A stretch of DNA of 5,474 nucleotides from Rhodospirillales bacterium (lineage in GTDB: Bacteria; Pseudomonadota; Alphaproteobacteria; Micavibrionales; UBA2020). The stretch lies in contig JAHFPI010000130.1 in assembly GCA_023266795.1 (NCBI GenBank), positions 1 to 5,474 of the forward strand. Direction: 5' to 3'. Under the pieces are notes generated by a model that worked only from the letters and a program-made list of their open reading frames with translations, had not been told where the DNA came from and searched no databases. The position numbers and the translations under genes are program-made. Shown piece by piece: positions 1-5,220 of the stretch. Numbering within the stretch: position 1 is the stretch's first letter; the number at the start of each line of letters is the position of its first letter.

Positions 1-1
1 G

Positions 2-631
2 ATCCGCGCCCATGACAAGGACGAGCTGTCGCACTACGCAAAAGCAGGCGAGGGGACGGTCGATGTCGAATACCGGTTTCCTTTCACCGCGCCCGGTTTC
101 GGCGAACTGGAAGGCATCGCGCACCGCTGCGACTTCGACCTGACCCAGCATGAAAAACACTCCGGCAAGAAAATGGAATATTTCGACGACTCCGTCCAGC
201 CGCCGCGCCGCTTTATCCCGCATGTCATCGAGCCTGCTGCCGGCCTGACACGCGGTGTGCTGGCGCTGCTGGCGGAGGCCTATACGGCTGATCCGTCACG
301 CCCCAGCCAGATGTACATGAAGTTCAAGCCGAGCATGGCGCCGGTAAAAGCGGCTGTCCTGCCGCTGGTGAACAAGGACGGCCTGCCGGAAATCGCGCAG
401 AAGCTTTATTATTCCATGCGCACGAAATTTGTGACCGAATACGACGCGAAGGCGAACATCGGCAAGCGCTACGCCCGTCACGACGAGATCGGCACGCCGT
501 TCTGCATCACGATTGACACCGAAACGCCGAAGGATCATGCCGCCACCATCCGCTCCCGCGATACGATGGCGCAGGAGCGCGTGGCGCTCGATAAGATAGA
601 ATCTTTTGTTAAAACTTCCCTGAAGGAGTGA
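2..631 (+). CDS. glyS: Glycine--tRNA ligase, dimeric (alpha2) type, 3' part
   Basis: This class II aminoacyl-tRNA synthetase charges tRNA-Gly with glycine in the cytoplasm. The gene enters from the left edge, so only the C-terminal 209 residues are visible, with no start in view. Fragment residues 35-42 (ELEGIAHR) match the glycine-recognition segment of the archaeal/eukaryal-type GlyRS. RRFIPHVIEPAAGLTRGVLAL (residues 69-89) is class II motif 3, with its ATP-binding arginine at residue 84. From about residue 100 onward lies the anticodon-binding domain, with LPLVNKDGLPEIA, IGKRYARHDEIGTPFCITID and the terminal IRSRDTMAQERVAL pattern. The frame closes with TGA, preceded by a GGAG that also serves the next gene. 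The single-chain enzyme type is uncommon in alphaproteobacteria, which mostly use GlyQ/GlyS. The family call is very secure. The methionine at 173 is internal and is not a start. Confidence 0.96.
   Translation: MRAHDKDELSHYAKAGEGTVDVEYRFPFTAPGFGELEGIAHRCDFDLTQHEKHSGKKMEYFDDSVQPPRRFIPHVIEPAAGLTRGVLALLAEAYTADPSRPSQMYMKFKPSMAPVKAAVLPLVNKDGLPEIAQKLYYSMRTKFVTEYDAKANIGKRYARHDEIGTPFCITIDTETPKDHAATIRSRDTMAQERVALDKIESFVKTSLKE
622..628 (+). promoter_or_regulatory. Ribosome binding site that fixes a GTG start
   Basis: GAAGGAG lies inside the last codons of the GlyRS gene, 9 nt before the GTG at 638. The strong match and correct spacing support GTG as the start of the next gene and suggest the two are translated from one mRNA. 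Confidence 0.75.
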
Positions 632-637
632 TTTGCC

Positions 638-964
638 GTGAAAAAACTGACAGAAATATTTAATAAAGCGACTGTTGCCAAGGGCGAGACATTCGAGATT
701 GCGCTATCTGATAACCGCTCCAGCTCAGGCTTTGGCTGGGAATTTGCGGTTGTTTCCGGTAAGGCGCGTTTTTTGGGTGAAGTCTCTGTGCCGCCTCCGC
801 CTGTCTTGAATGGCCATCCGCATTCGGCCGGTGAAGCAAGCCTCCGGCGCTTTCTCTTCAAGGCGGAAGAGACGGGGGAGATTGAAATCAAGGCCGATCT
901 CAAACGTTCGTGGGAACGGAATCCTCCGTTGAAATCACAAACCTTCAAAATCACCGTAAAATAG
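638..964 (+). CDS. Chagasin-like (peptidase inhibitor I42 family) small protein
   Basis: This 108-residue protein has the layout of the chagasin family, which are beta-sandwich inhibitors of papain-like cysteine proteases. Three inhibitory loops can be matched by eye. NRSSSGFGWEF (26-36) corresponds to the NPTTGY-W loop, HSAGEASLRRFLFKA (62-76) to the glycine-rich loop and following strand, and KRSWER (89-94) to the RPW loop, with Ser replacing Pro. The C-terminal SQTFKITVK fits the last strand. Unlike most bacterial homologues it shows no signal peptide: the N terminus is MKKLTEIFNKATVAKGE. It is therefore probably cytoplasmic, unless the true start differs. GTG is chosen because a strong ribosome binding site sits 9 nt upstream. 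The gap to GlyRS is 6 bp, so the pair is probably co-transcribed. Substituted loop residues leave inhibitory activity uncertain; the fold assignment is more secure than the function. Confidence 0.75.
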   Translation: MKKLTEIFNKATVAKGETFEIALSDNRSSSGFGWEFAVVSGKARFLGEVSVPPPPVLNGHPHSAGEASLRRFLFKAEETGEIEIKADLKRSWERNPPLKSQTFKITVK

Positions 965-972
965 TTCCCGCC

Positions 973-990
973 CCTCTTTATTTAAAGAGG
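973..990. terminator. Hairpin between convergent genes, possible bidirectional terminator
   Basis: CCTCTTT-ATTT-AAAGAGG forms a perfect 7-bp stem with a 4-nt loop (extendable to 8 bp). It lies in the 13-bp gap between the chagasin-like gene and the convergent minus-strand gene, whose TAA stop lies within it. There is no clear T-tract after either arm, so the position supports a terminator but its strength is doubtful. Confidence 0.4.
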
Positions 991-1655
991 ATGCCCTTGA
1001 GCCCGGCCTTGGCTTTGTTGACAGCATCGCCTGCCGGCATAGAGAGGCCGCCCTTCATTATCGCTGTGGACGAGGCGGTGAGCACCTTATTCATCACCTG
1101 TGTTGCGACCTGTACGGCTGTTGCCGGGCTGCTCTTGCTGCCGATATCGGTAATGACGATCTCCGGCAGGTTGACCGGCCCCTGCAGGCCGCCTGCGGTC
1201 TGAATCACCTGTGCATTTATTATTTTAAGCCGCTGAATGATGATGCTCGGGCCGCTGCTCTTGCTGTCCGTTTTCGGGGCGGATCTTAAATTGTCCTGAA
1301 TGGCGGAAAGGTTTGTGCCCTGCGGCCCCAGTTCAAAAGCGACGGCCATGCCGTCGACAACGATTTCTTTTATCGTCACTACCTGTTTTGTGATTTCACC
1401 GAGGGTAACGGAAATCTGTTTTGTTTTTAAGAGGTCTCCGGATTTAAACCCCTTGGGGTTGGCAACTGACAGGCCGTGCATGGCGGCTGTTTTATCCGCT
1501 AAAGAAATATCCAGCCCGCTGACGTGCACGGGCGTACCTGTAGCCCGCGTTCCGGCCAGTTAAATGGCGGCTTTAACGGCGCCGCCCAGATTAAAAAACA
1601 GAACGATTCCCGCGATGACCAGCAGTCCTAAAATGCCAAAGATGATTTTTTTCAT
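978..1655 (-). pseudogene. Membrane-anchored AsmA/DUF748-like protein, interrupted by an in-frame TAA
   Basis: Read from ATG at 1655, the frame encodes a short basic start (MKK), a hydrophobic anchor (about residues 4-22) and NLGGAVKAAI. It then meets TAA at 1562-1560 as codon 32. The same frame continues with LAGTRATGTPVHVSG and runs open to 978, for 225 codon positions in total. The continuation fits a familiar extracytoplasmic family: anchor, AAI(E)..G..ATGT.V.V, then SVANPKGF (NPKGF at 66-70), then repeated beta-strand segments. This indicates one gene with a single nonsense codon, probably from GAA, CAA or AAA. A strong AGGAG (1664-1668) sits 8 nt before the ATG. The remainder could restart at GTG 1529 (183 residues), but no good ribosome binding site precedes it and the product would lack its anchor. 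A sequencing error cannot be excluded. The gene is last in the minus-strand cluster, 17 bp after its neighbour. Its exact function is unknown; an envelope role is inferred. Confidence 0.72.
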
Positions 1656-1663
1656 GGGTATCT

Positions 1664-1668
1664 CTCCT
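1664..1668 (-). promoter_or_regulatory. Ribosome binding site for the interrupted anchored protein
   Basis: On the minus strand AGGAG lies 8 nt before ATG 1655. It shows that the intended start is upstream of the in-frame TAA, and not at the internal GTG 1529. Confidence 0.7.
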
Positions 1669-1672
1669 GATG

Positions 1673-2350
1673 TTATTCTTTTAACTTGATCGTCAGACGT
1701 CCTTCACCAACCACAATATTATCAACGCCGGCAGAGAATGCCTTCCAGAAGCCTTCATCCCCGAATTCGTGCACCAGATCGACGTTTTTAATGCCGCCGA
1801 GCCAGCTGTTGGGCAGGGGAACGCCCCACAGGCTGATCCCCTTTATAATAACCACGGGCCTGCCGCCTTTATAACGCAGTTCAAGCCCGGCGTTCATGCG
1901 GAGTGTCTTCCCGCCGAACATCGGCATATCCGGATCCAGCGGCACCAGCACTCTGGCGCTGACCAGGTCCTGCGACAGGTCAATCGCAACTTTGCTGGCC
2001 AGATCCGTATTGTTGGCGATCAGGGCGTTGATTTCCCGCTCCGAGAAACTGGCCTCGCGTGAAGCACCAACTTCGCTGTAGCGCTGCGGTTCCAGCACGG
2101 CGGCTGATTTTTTTCCGGCTGCCGGCTTGGTGTTCAGCTCAAACTTCAGGACTTTGAGCTTGCCCTCCAGAACCTGCTGTTCTTTCTGGTTCAGCACGAT
2201 AGGCTCAAATGTTTTGGGAAACAAATAGGCGGTGGTGAGCCGGACGGTCACGATGGAAGTTACGGCGATAACGGCGAGTATAAGGCATAAAGTCTTGAAA
2301 AGACTCCGGCCCTTCGGCTGTTCAGGCGCTTTGTCAACCGTATCAGTCAT
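1673..2350 (-). CDS. Conserved hypothetical membrane-anchored protein (225 aa)
   Basis: I cannot name a function. The protein begins with a hydrophilic 16-residue tail, then one hydrophobic segment at about 17-36 (LFKTLCLILAVIAVTSIVTV). This is followed by a roughly 180-residue soluble part that should lie outside the inner membrane. Two patterns look conserved: SEREINALIANNTDLASKVA (103-122) and the C-terminal stretch with VPLDPDMPMFGGKTLR (136-151), GVPLPNSWLGGIKNVDL (176-192) and GFWKAFSAGVD (200-210). The alternating hydrophobic pattern suggests a beta-rich domain. The gene begins 9 bp after the mscL stop with only a weak ribosome binding site, so translational coupling to mscL is plausible. 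It precedes another anchored protein by 17 bp, and the two may act together in the envelope; that pairing is inferred from order and topology only. Confidence 0.85.
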   Translation of the reverse strand: MTDTVDKAPEQPKGRSLFKTLCLILAVIAVTSIVTVRLTTAYLFPKTFEPIVLNQKEQQVLEGKLKVLKFELNTKPAAGKKSAAVLEPQRYSEVGASREASFSEREINALIANNTDLASKVAIDLSQDLVSARVLVPLDPDMPMFGGKTLRMNAGLELRYKGGRPVVIIKGISLWGVPLPNSWLGGIKNVDLVHEFGDEGFWKAFSAGVDNIVVGEGRLTIKLKE

Positions 2351-2359
2351 GATTGCACA

Positions 2360-2779
2360 TCATTTCTTTTTCAGGAGATCGCGGATTTCCTCAAGCAGGA
2401 CTTCGGAGCGGGCCGCAGCGGCTGCCGGCGCGTCCTTGTCTTTTTTCTTCAGCTTGTTGATGGGCTTGACGATAAAGAAAAAGATGGCGAAGGCAACCAG
2501 CAGGAACTGAAACAGCACATTACCGAACATGCCGACATTCCATGTGACGATGCCTGCGGCTTTTGCTTCAGCAATCGTGTTGAAATGCTTGTCGGTAAAA
2601 GAAAGCGGGATAAAAAAGTTGCTGAAATCGACCGTGCCGACGAGGAGGCCCAGCGGCGGCATGATAATATCGTCCACCAGCGACGATACGATTTTTCCGA
2701 AGGAAGCGCCGATGATAACGCCGACGGCCAGATCGACAACGTTTCCGCGCATGATAAACTGCTTGAATTCTCCCAGCAT
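2360..2779 (-). CDS. mscL: Large-conductance mechanosensitive channel MscL
   Basis: MscL is an inner-membrane homopentamer that opens under high membrane tension to release solutes during osmotic downshock. The 139-residue product closely follows the E. coli protein (136 residues). It has the N-terminal amphipathic helix MLGEFKQFIMRGNVVD, then TM1 with LAVGVIIGASFGKIVSSLVDDIIMPPLGLL (about 17-46), a periplasmic loop, and TM2 at about 84-104 (FGNVLFQFLLVAFAIFFFIV). It ends with a charged linker and the C-terminal helix bundle LLEEIRDLLKKK. The start is set at ATG 2779 because family members begin here and AGGAG lies 6 nt upstream. The open frame continues 14 codons further (to 2821), but that would overlap the methyltransferase gene and add non-homologous residues. 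It is the third gene of the minus-strand cluster, 19 bp after its neighbour. Confidence 0.98.
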   Translation of the reverse strand: MLGEFKQFIMRGNVVDLAVGVIIGASFGKIVSSLVDDIIMPPLGLLVGTVDFSNFFIPLSFTDKHFNTIAEAKAAGIVTWNVGMFGNVLFQFLLVAFAIFFFIVKPINKLKKKDKDAPAAAAARSEVLLEEIRDLLKKK

Positions 2780-2785
2780 TCCCGT

Positions 2786-2790
2786 CTCCT
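2786..2790 (-). promoter_or_regulatory. mscL: Ribosome binding site that fixes the mscL start
   Basis: Minus-strand AGGAG lies 6 nt before ATG 2779, in the 19-bp gap after the methyltransferase stop. It decides against the longer frame that begins at 2821. Confidence 0.75.
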
Positions 2791-2798
2791 TTTTCTTA

Positions 2799-3551
2799 TT
2801 AGAGGTCAATAGCCGCAGCACCGTTCAGAATCTTCTGGGCTGCGTCCGTATACTGTCCGTTTTCTTCATGAATTACCATGCCGGGCTTTAGGATTAACGG
2901 GGCATAGCGTTCCTTGCGCGCCTGAATGATCACCCTTTTGGCGTCTTCCCCGGTGTGCGACCAGAGGGGATAGATGACCAGACTGCCAAACCAGCGCTTC
3001 TTTTCCAGAGTAACGATGACATCGTCCAGCCGGTCGGCCCGGTGAATCATCGTCAGGTGGCCGCCCTGTTTTAATTTCCGGTGGGCGTATTTGACCCAGT
3101 CCGCGAGGTCGGCGCCGGAGATGCCTTCGCCGTGGGACGTCGCCTTGATTTTCTCAGGGGATGAGGTATGCGTACCGTCTTCGAGATAGGGGGGGTTCAT
3201 GACAACAACATTAAATTCATTGTCCGGAACGGCCTTTTCACTTTGGATGTCACCTTGAAAAAAGCGGCTTCGCTCCGTCACGCCGTTCAGGGTCGCATTC
3301 TGGCAGGCAAGATCGATAAGCTCTGACTGAATATCTATTCCAGTCAATGATATATTTTTATTTCTTGATGTAATACATAAACCAACAGAGCCGACGCCGC
3401 AGCCGACATCCAGCACTTTAAACCGGTCTTTGACGGGCACCGCCGCTGCCAGAAACACGCTGTCGATAGAGGCGTGAAAACCGACCTTCGGCTGCAGGAG
3501 TTTGACTCGTCCGCGCAGTAATGTTGTTTCGATGACTTCCATATCTTTCAT
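2799..3551 (-). CDS. TrmN6/YfiC-like N6-adenine methyltransferase (probable tRNA modification)
   Basis: This SAM-dependent class I methyltransferase has 250 residues from ATG 3551. Motif I, VLDVGCGVGSVGL (about 46-58), binds SAM, and GIDIQ (about 71-75) carries the acidic ribose-binding residue. NPPY (about 119-122) is the catalytic motif IV of amino-methyltransferases acting on adenine N6. The preceding RGRVKLLQPKVGFHASIDSVFLAA resembles the N terminus of the YfiC/TrmN6 group, which methylates A37 of tRNA1(Val) in E. coli. The substrate here is inferred; some relatives are annotated only as methyltransferases. The ATG overlaps the upstream stop as ATGA, and GGAG lies 11 nt before it. An earlier in-frame ATG at 3575 would add eight residues (MQSGAQPP) that look like linker, so I prefer 3551. 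It is the second gene of the cluster, followed by mscL after 19 bp. Confidence 0.9.
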   Translation of the reverse strand: MKDMEVIETTLLRGRVKLLQPKVGFHASIDSVFLAAAVPVKDRFKVLDVGCGVGSVGLCITSRNKNISLTGIDIQSELIDLACQNATLNGVTERSRFFQGDIQSEKAVPDNEFNVVVMNPPYLEDGTHTSSPEKIKATSHGEGISGADLADWVKYAHRKLKQGGHLTMIHRADRLDDVIVTLEKKRWFGSLVIYPLWSHTGEDAKRVIIQARKERYAPLILKPGMVIHEENGQYTDAAQKILNGAAAIDL

Positions 3552-3757
3552 GGGGGGCTGGGCTCCAGATTGCATGATTTCAGTATTTCGCAGGCATCGT
3601 CGTAGTCTTCTTCCAATACCATAAACCTGCAGGGGGAATACCCTAAACCCATCGCCAGAGTGTTATCAAATGTAAATAGCTGCACGCCGGCCGAGTCAAA
3701 AACTGACGTCAACAGGGATACCTCGACAGGGTCTGCGCTCCGGTAGATTTCCTTCAT
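3548..3757 (-). CDS. DUF2007 family small protein
   Basis: This 69-residue protein matches the DUF2007 (putative signal-transducing) family. It begins KEIYRSADPVEVSLLTSVFDSAGV, then has FTFDNT, GYSPCRFMVLEEDYDDACEIL and a short acidic-proline tail. These are the beta-alpha-beta-beta-alpha elements of the family, with the usual ending in which the protein pairs a strand (RFMVLEED) with a helix (DDACEILKS). The biochemical role is not known. It leads the minus-strand cluster and overlaps the methyltransferase by 4 nt (ATGA), so the two are almost certainly translated together. No Shine-Dalgarno lies at a normal distance: the nearest AGGAT is 15 nt from the ATG. A TAGAAT element (3771-3766) would put the transcript start only a few bases before the ATG. 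Confidence 0.88.
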   Translation of the reverse strand: MKEIYRSADPVEVSLLTSVFDSAGVQLFTFDNTLAMGLGYSPCRFMVLEEDYDDACEILKSCNLEPSPP

Positions 3758-3798
3758 TATTTATTATTCTATATCCTGTTTTTTGCTATAACAGCGGT
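3758..3798. promoter_or_regulatory. Divergent promoter region, 41 bp
   Basis: This short AT-rich gap separates two divergent genes and must hold both promoters unless they start inside the opposite gene. On the plus strand TGCTATAAC (3784-3792) is a good extended -10. On the minus strand TAGAAT (3771-3766) is a 5/6 match to TATAAT. No convincing -35 is seen for either. The predicted starts fall at or within a few bases of the two ATG codons. Confidence 0.55.
3784..3792 (+). promoter_or_regulatory. Extended -10 element for the polyprenyl synthase gene
   Basis: TG-C-TATAAC matches the TGnTATAAT extended -10 at all but the last base. It ends 6 nt before the ATG at 3799, so transcription should begin at about the A of that codon, which would give a leaderless mRNA. 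No Shine-Dalgarno sequence is present between it and the ATG. Confidence 0.5.
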
Positions 3799-4818
3799 AT
3801 GAAAACGTCACCCCACAGCAAAGCACAATCGGCTGCCCCTGAAAACCCCCTCGACAGGCTGGTTGCGCTCCTGAAGCCCGACCTTCTGGCCGTGAACGCG
3901 CTTATCCTCCAGCGGATGCAGTCGGAAATACCGCTGATTCCCGAGCTGGCAGGGCATCTGATCGCGGCGGGGGGCAAACGCATCCGCCCGCTGCTGACGC
4001 TCGCCTCCGCCGCCCTTTTCGGCTATCAGGGCACACGGCAGCATAAGCTCTCCGCCTGCGTCGAGTTCATCCATACCGCCACGCTGCTGCATGACGACGT
4101 GGTGGACGCCAGCGACCAGCGGCGGGGACGGTCTTCCGCCAATGCGCTGTTCGGCAATGAGGCGGCGGTGCTCGTCGGGGATTTCCTGTTCAGCCGGTCG
4201 TTCCAGCTGATGGTCGAGGACGGCTCGCTCGATGTCCTGCGTATCCTGTCGAACGCTTCCGCCGTCATCGCCGAGGGCGAGGTGCTGCAACTTTCGACGG
4301 CCAACAACCTTGAAACAACCGAAGCGCAGTACCTGCAGGTGATCCGCTCCAAAACGGCGGAGCTGTTCGCGGCAGCCTGTGAAGTCGGCGCGATCATTGC
4401 CGGCAGACCTGCTGCGGAATGTCAGGCCATGCGCGACTATGGCATGAACCTCGGCATCGCCTTCCAGATTTCCGACGACGTGCTCGATTATGCCGCCTCC
4501 GAAAAACGCCTCGGCAAGTCGGTCGGGGATGATTTCAAGGAAGGCAAAATGACCCTGCCGGTCATCAGGGCGATTGCCAAGGCGAATGCGGCGGAAAGAA
4601 ACTTCTGGAACCGCTGTATGACAGGCTCCGGACAAAAAGACACCGATTTTAGCGAGGCGCTGGCGCTTCTCCGCAAATATAACACGCTGGAGGCATCCCT
4701 GACCGAGGCCAGACGCTACGCGGAACTGGGTATAAAGGCCCTTACAGGCCTGCCGAACCATCCCCTGCGGCAGCATCTGCAGGATTTGATTATCTTTGCC
4801 GTGGAGCGGGATTATTAA
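3799..4818 (+). CDS. ispB: Long-chain trans-polyprenyl diphosphate synthase (octaprenyl/decaprenyl type)
   Basis: This enzyme extends farnesyl diphosphate with isopentenyl diphosphate to make the isoprenoid side chain of ubiquinone. The 339-residue length is normal for the family. GGKRIRP (58-64) binds substrate. The first aspartate-rich motif is LLHDDVVDASDQRRG (96-110, DDVVD at 99-103) and the second is QISDDVLDYA (223-232, DDVLD at 226-230), followed by GKSVGDDFKEGKMTLP (239-254). RSKTA (183-187) carries the conserved lysine. Ala94, five residues before the first DDxxD, is small, as in long-chain enzymes; octa- versus decaprenyl cannot be told by eye. The N terminus LDRLVALLKPDLLAVNALI agrees with family starts, so ATG 3799 is right although no ribosome binding site precedes it. 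The gene is divergent from the DUF2007 gene, an arrangement I recognise from alphaproteobacteria. It ends with TAA, 2 bp from a convergent gene. The symbol is assigned by family only. Confidence 0.95.
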   Translation: MKTSPHSKAQSAAPENPLDRLVALLKPDLLAVNALILQRMQSEIPLIPELAGHLIAAGGKRIRPLLTLASAALFGYQGTRQHKLSACVEFIHTATLLHDDVVDASDQRRGRSSANALFGNEAAVLVGDFLFSRSFQLMVEDGSLDVLRILSNASAVIAEGEVLQLSTANNLETTEAQYLQVIRSKTAELFAAACEVGAIIAGRPAAECQAMRDYGMNLGIAFQISDDVLDYAASEKRLGKSVGDDFKEGKMTLPVIRAIAKANAAERNFWNRCMTGSGQKDTDFSEALALLRKYNTLEASLTEARRYAELGIKALTGLPNHPLRQHLQDLIIFAVERDY

Positions 4819-4820
4819 GG

Positions 4821-5126
4821 TTATGGGCGGTCTTTTTTTCGCATCATCACGCCATAGGGAGTCCCTCCCGGTTTAATCGTTGCATCAGGGAACTTTTGTT
4901 GTAATTTTTGGGCCACTACAGCAGTGGACGCGAAAACAAACGTGAGTTTGTAAGGATCGGGGCATGGGTAATATGTCGTGACGATATCCTTGCGATGCCC
5001 TTCCTGACTCGACAGATAGAAAATATAATTCATGACATCCTGAAGCTTGTGATATTTTTCATCGGCTGTCAGCTTCGAGGCTTTATTGTTGAAATGAACG
5101 GTTATTATTTTGACGCGGGTTGTCAT
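4821..5126 (-). CDS. Hypothetical protein, possible ferredoxin-like fold (101 aa)
   Basis: I do not recognise this protein. It has no signal peptide or membrane segment and one cysteine (Cys55, in YYPCPDPYKL). By eye the order of elements is strand (4-12, RVKIITVHF), long helix (20-41), strand (47-53, DIVTTYY), strand (60-66, KLTFVFA), helix (68-79, TAVVAQKLQQKF) and strand (82-86), then a basic tail. This beta-alpha-beta-beta-alpha-beta order is that of ferredoxin-like domains, which is an inference and not a family match. AGGAG lies 7 nt before the ATG, so the gene looks genuine and translated. Its stop is 2 bp from the convergent prenyl synthase stop. It diverges from a LysR-type regulator, the usual position for that regulator's target, so it may be under LysR control. 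Confidence 0.75.
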   Translation of the reverse strand: MTTRVKIITVHFNNKASKLTADEKYHKLQDVMNYIFYLSSQEGHRKDIVTTYYPCPDPYKLTFVFASTAVVAQKLQQKFPDATIKPGGTPYGVMMRKKDRP

Positions 5127-5133
5127 GGCTACT

Positions 5134-5138
5134 CTCCT
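5134..5138 (-). promoter_or_regulatory. Ribosome binding site of the 101-aa hypothetical gene
   Basis: Minus-strand AGGAG lies 7 nt before ATG 5126. This good match supports translation of an otherwise unrecognised gene. Confidence 0.7.
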
Positions 5139-5158
5139 TTTTTATTCAATAAATGAAC

Positions 5159-5217
5159 CCTATCTTTTAATCTGTTATAGGTATAATATTATTTATTAAT
5201 AATTATGATAGGTAAAA
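5159..5217. promoter_or_regulatory. AT-rich divergent control region with repeats, possible LysR operator
   Basis: The 94-bp gap (5127-5220) between the two divergent genes contains ATAGGTATAA (5177-5186) and ATAGGTAAAA (5208-5217), a 9/10 direct repeat 31 bp apart. An inverted copy of the core, CCTATC, lies at 5159-5164. Between the direct copies is a perfect 6-bp palindrome, ATTATT-TATT-AATAAT (5188-5203), of the interrupted-dyad kind that LysR-type regulators bind. High AT content makes chance repeats likely, so the operator role is tentative. Confidence 0.35.
5182..5187 (+). promoter_or_regulatory. Candidate -10 element for the LysR-type gene
   Basis: TATAAT is a perfect -10 hexamer 33 bp before the ATG at 5221 and would give a leader of about 26 nt. 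No good -35 is seen 16-18 bp upstream, which would suit an activated or weak promoter. A minus-strand TATAAC (5179-5174) could serve the divergent gene, so the two promoters would overlap. Confidence 0.4.
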
Positions 5218-5220
5218 ACT

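Noticed and set aside
535..954. 139-codon open frame on the minus strand
   Set aside because: It lies opposite the end of glyS and the chagasin-like gene, both of which have family support and a proper ribosome binding site.
978..1529. Stand-alone 183-aa gene starting at GTG 1529
   Set aside because: There is no ribosome binding site before this GTG, and the in-frame upstream sequence supplies the expected membrane anchor and conserved ATGT.V segment, so it is better read as the rest of an interrupted gene.
2780..2821. Longer MscL with 14 extra N-terminal residues
   Set aside because: The extra residues do not resemble MscL, they overlap the methyltransferase gene, and the AGGAG site points to ATG 2779.
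3552..3557. Run of six G (C on the coding strand) as a phase-variable tract
   Set aside because: Six bases is short for slippage. The run lies in the codons just before the methyltransferase start, and both flanking frames are intact.
3552..3575. Upstream ATG for the methyltransferase at 3575
   Set aside because: It adds eight linker-like residues. The ATG at 3551 forms an ATGA overlap with the previous stop and has GGAG upstream. The longer form cannot be fully excluded.
3808..4776. 322-codon open frame on the minus strand
   Set aside because: It lies wholly opposite the polyprenyl synthase gene, has a low-complexity, Arg/Gly-rich product with no recognisable domain, and is a typical antisense shadow in GC-rich coding DNA.
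4819..4840. T-rich run (tctttttttc at 4831-4840) as a terminator for the prenyl synthase
   Set aside because: The T-tract has no convincing GC-rich stem in front of it and lies inside the convergent 101-aa gene.
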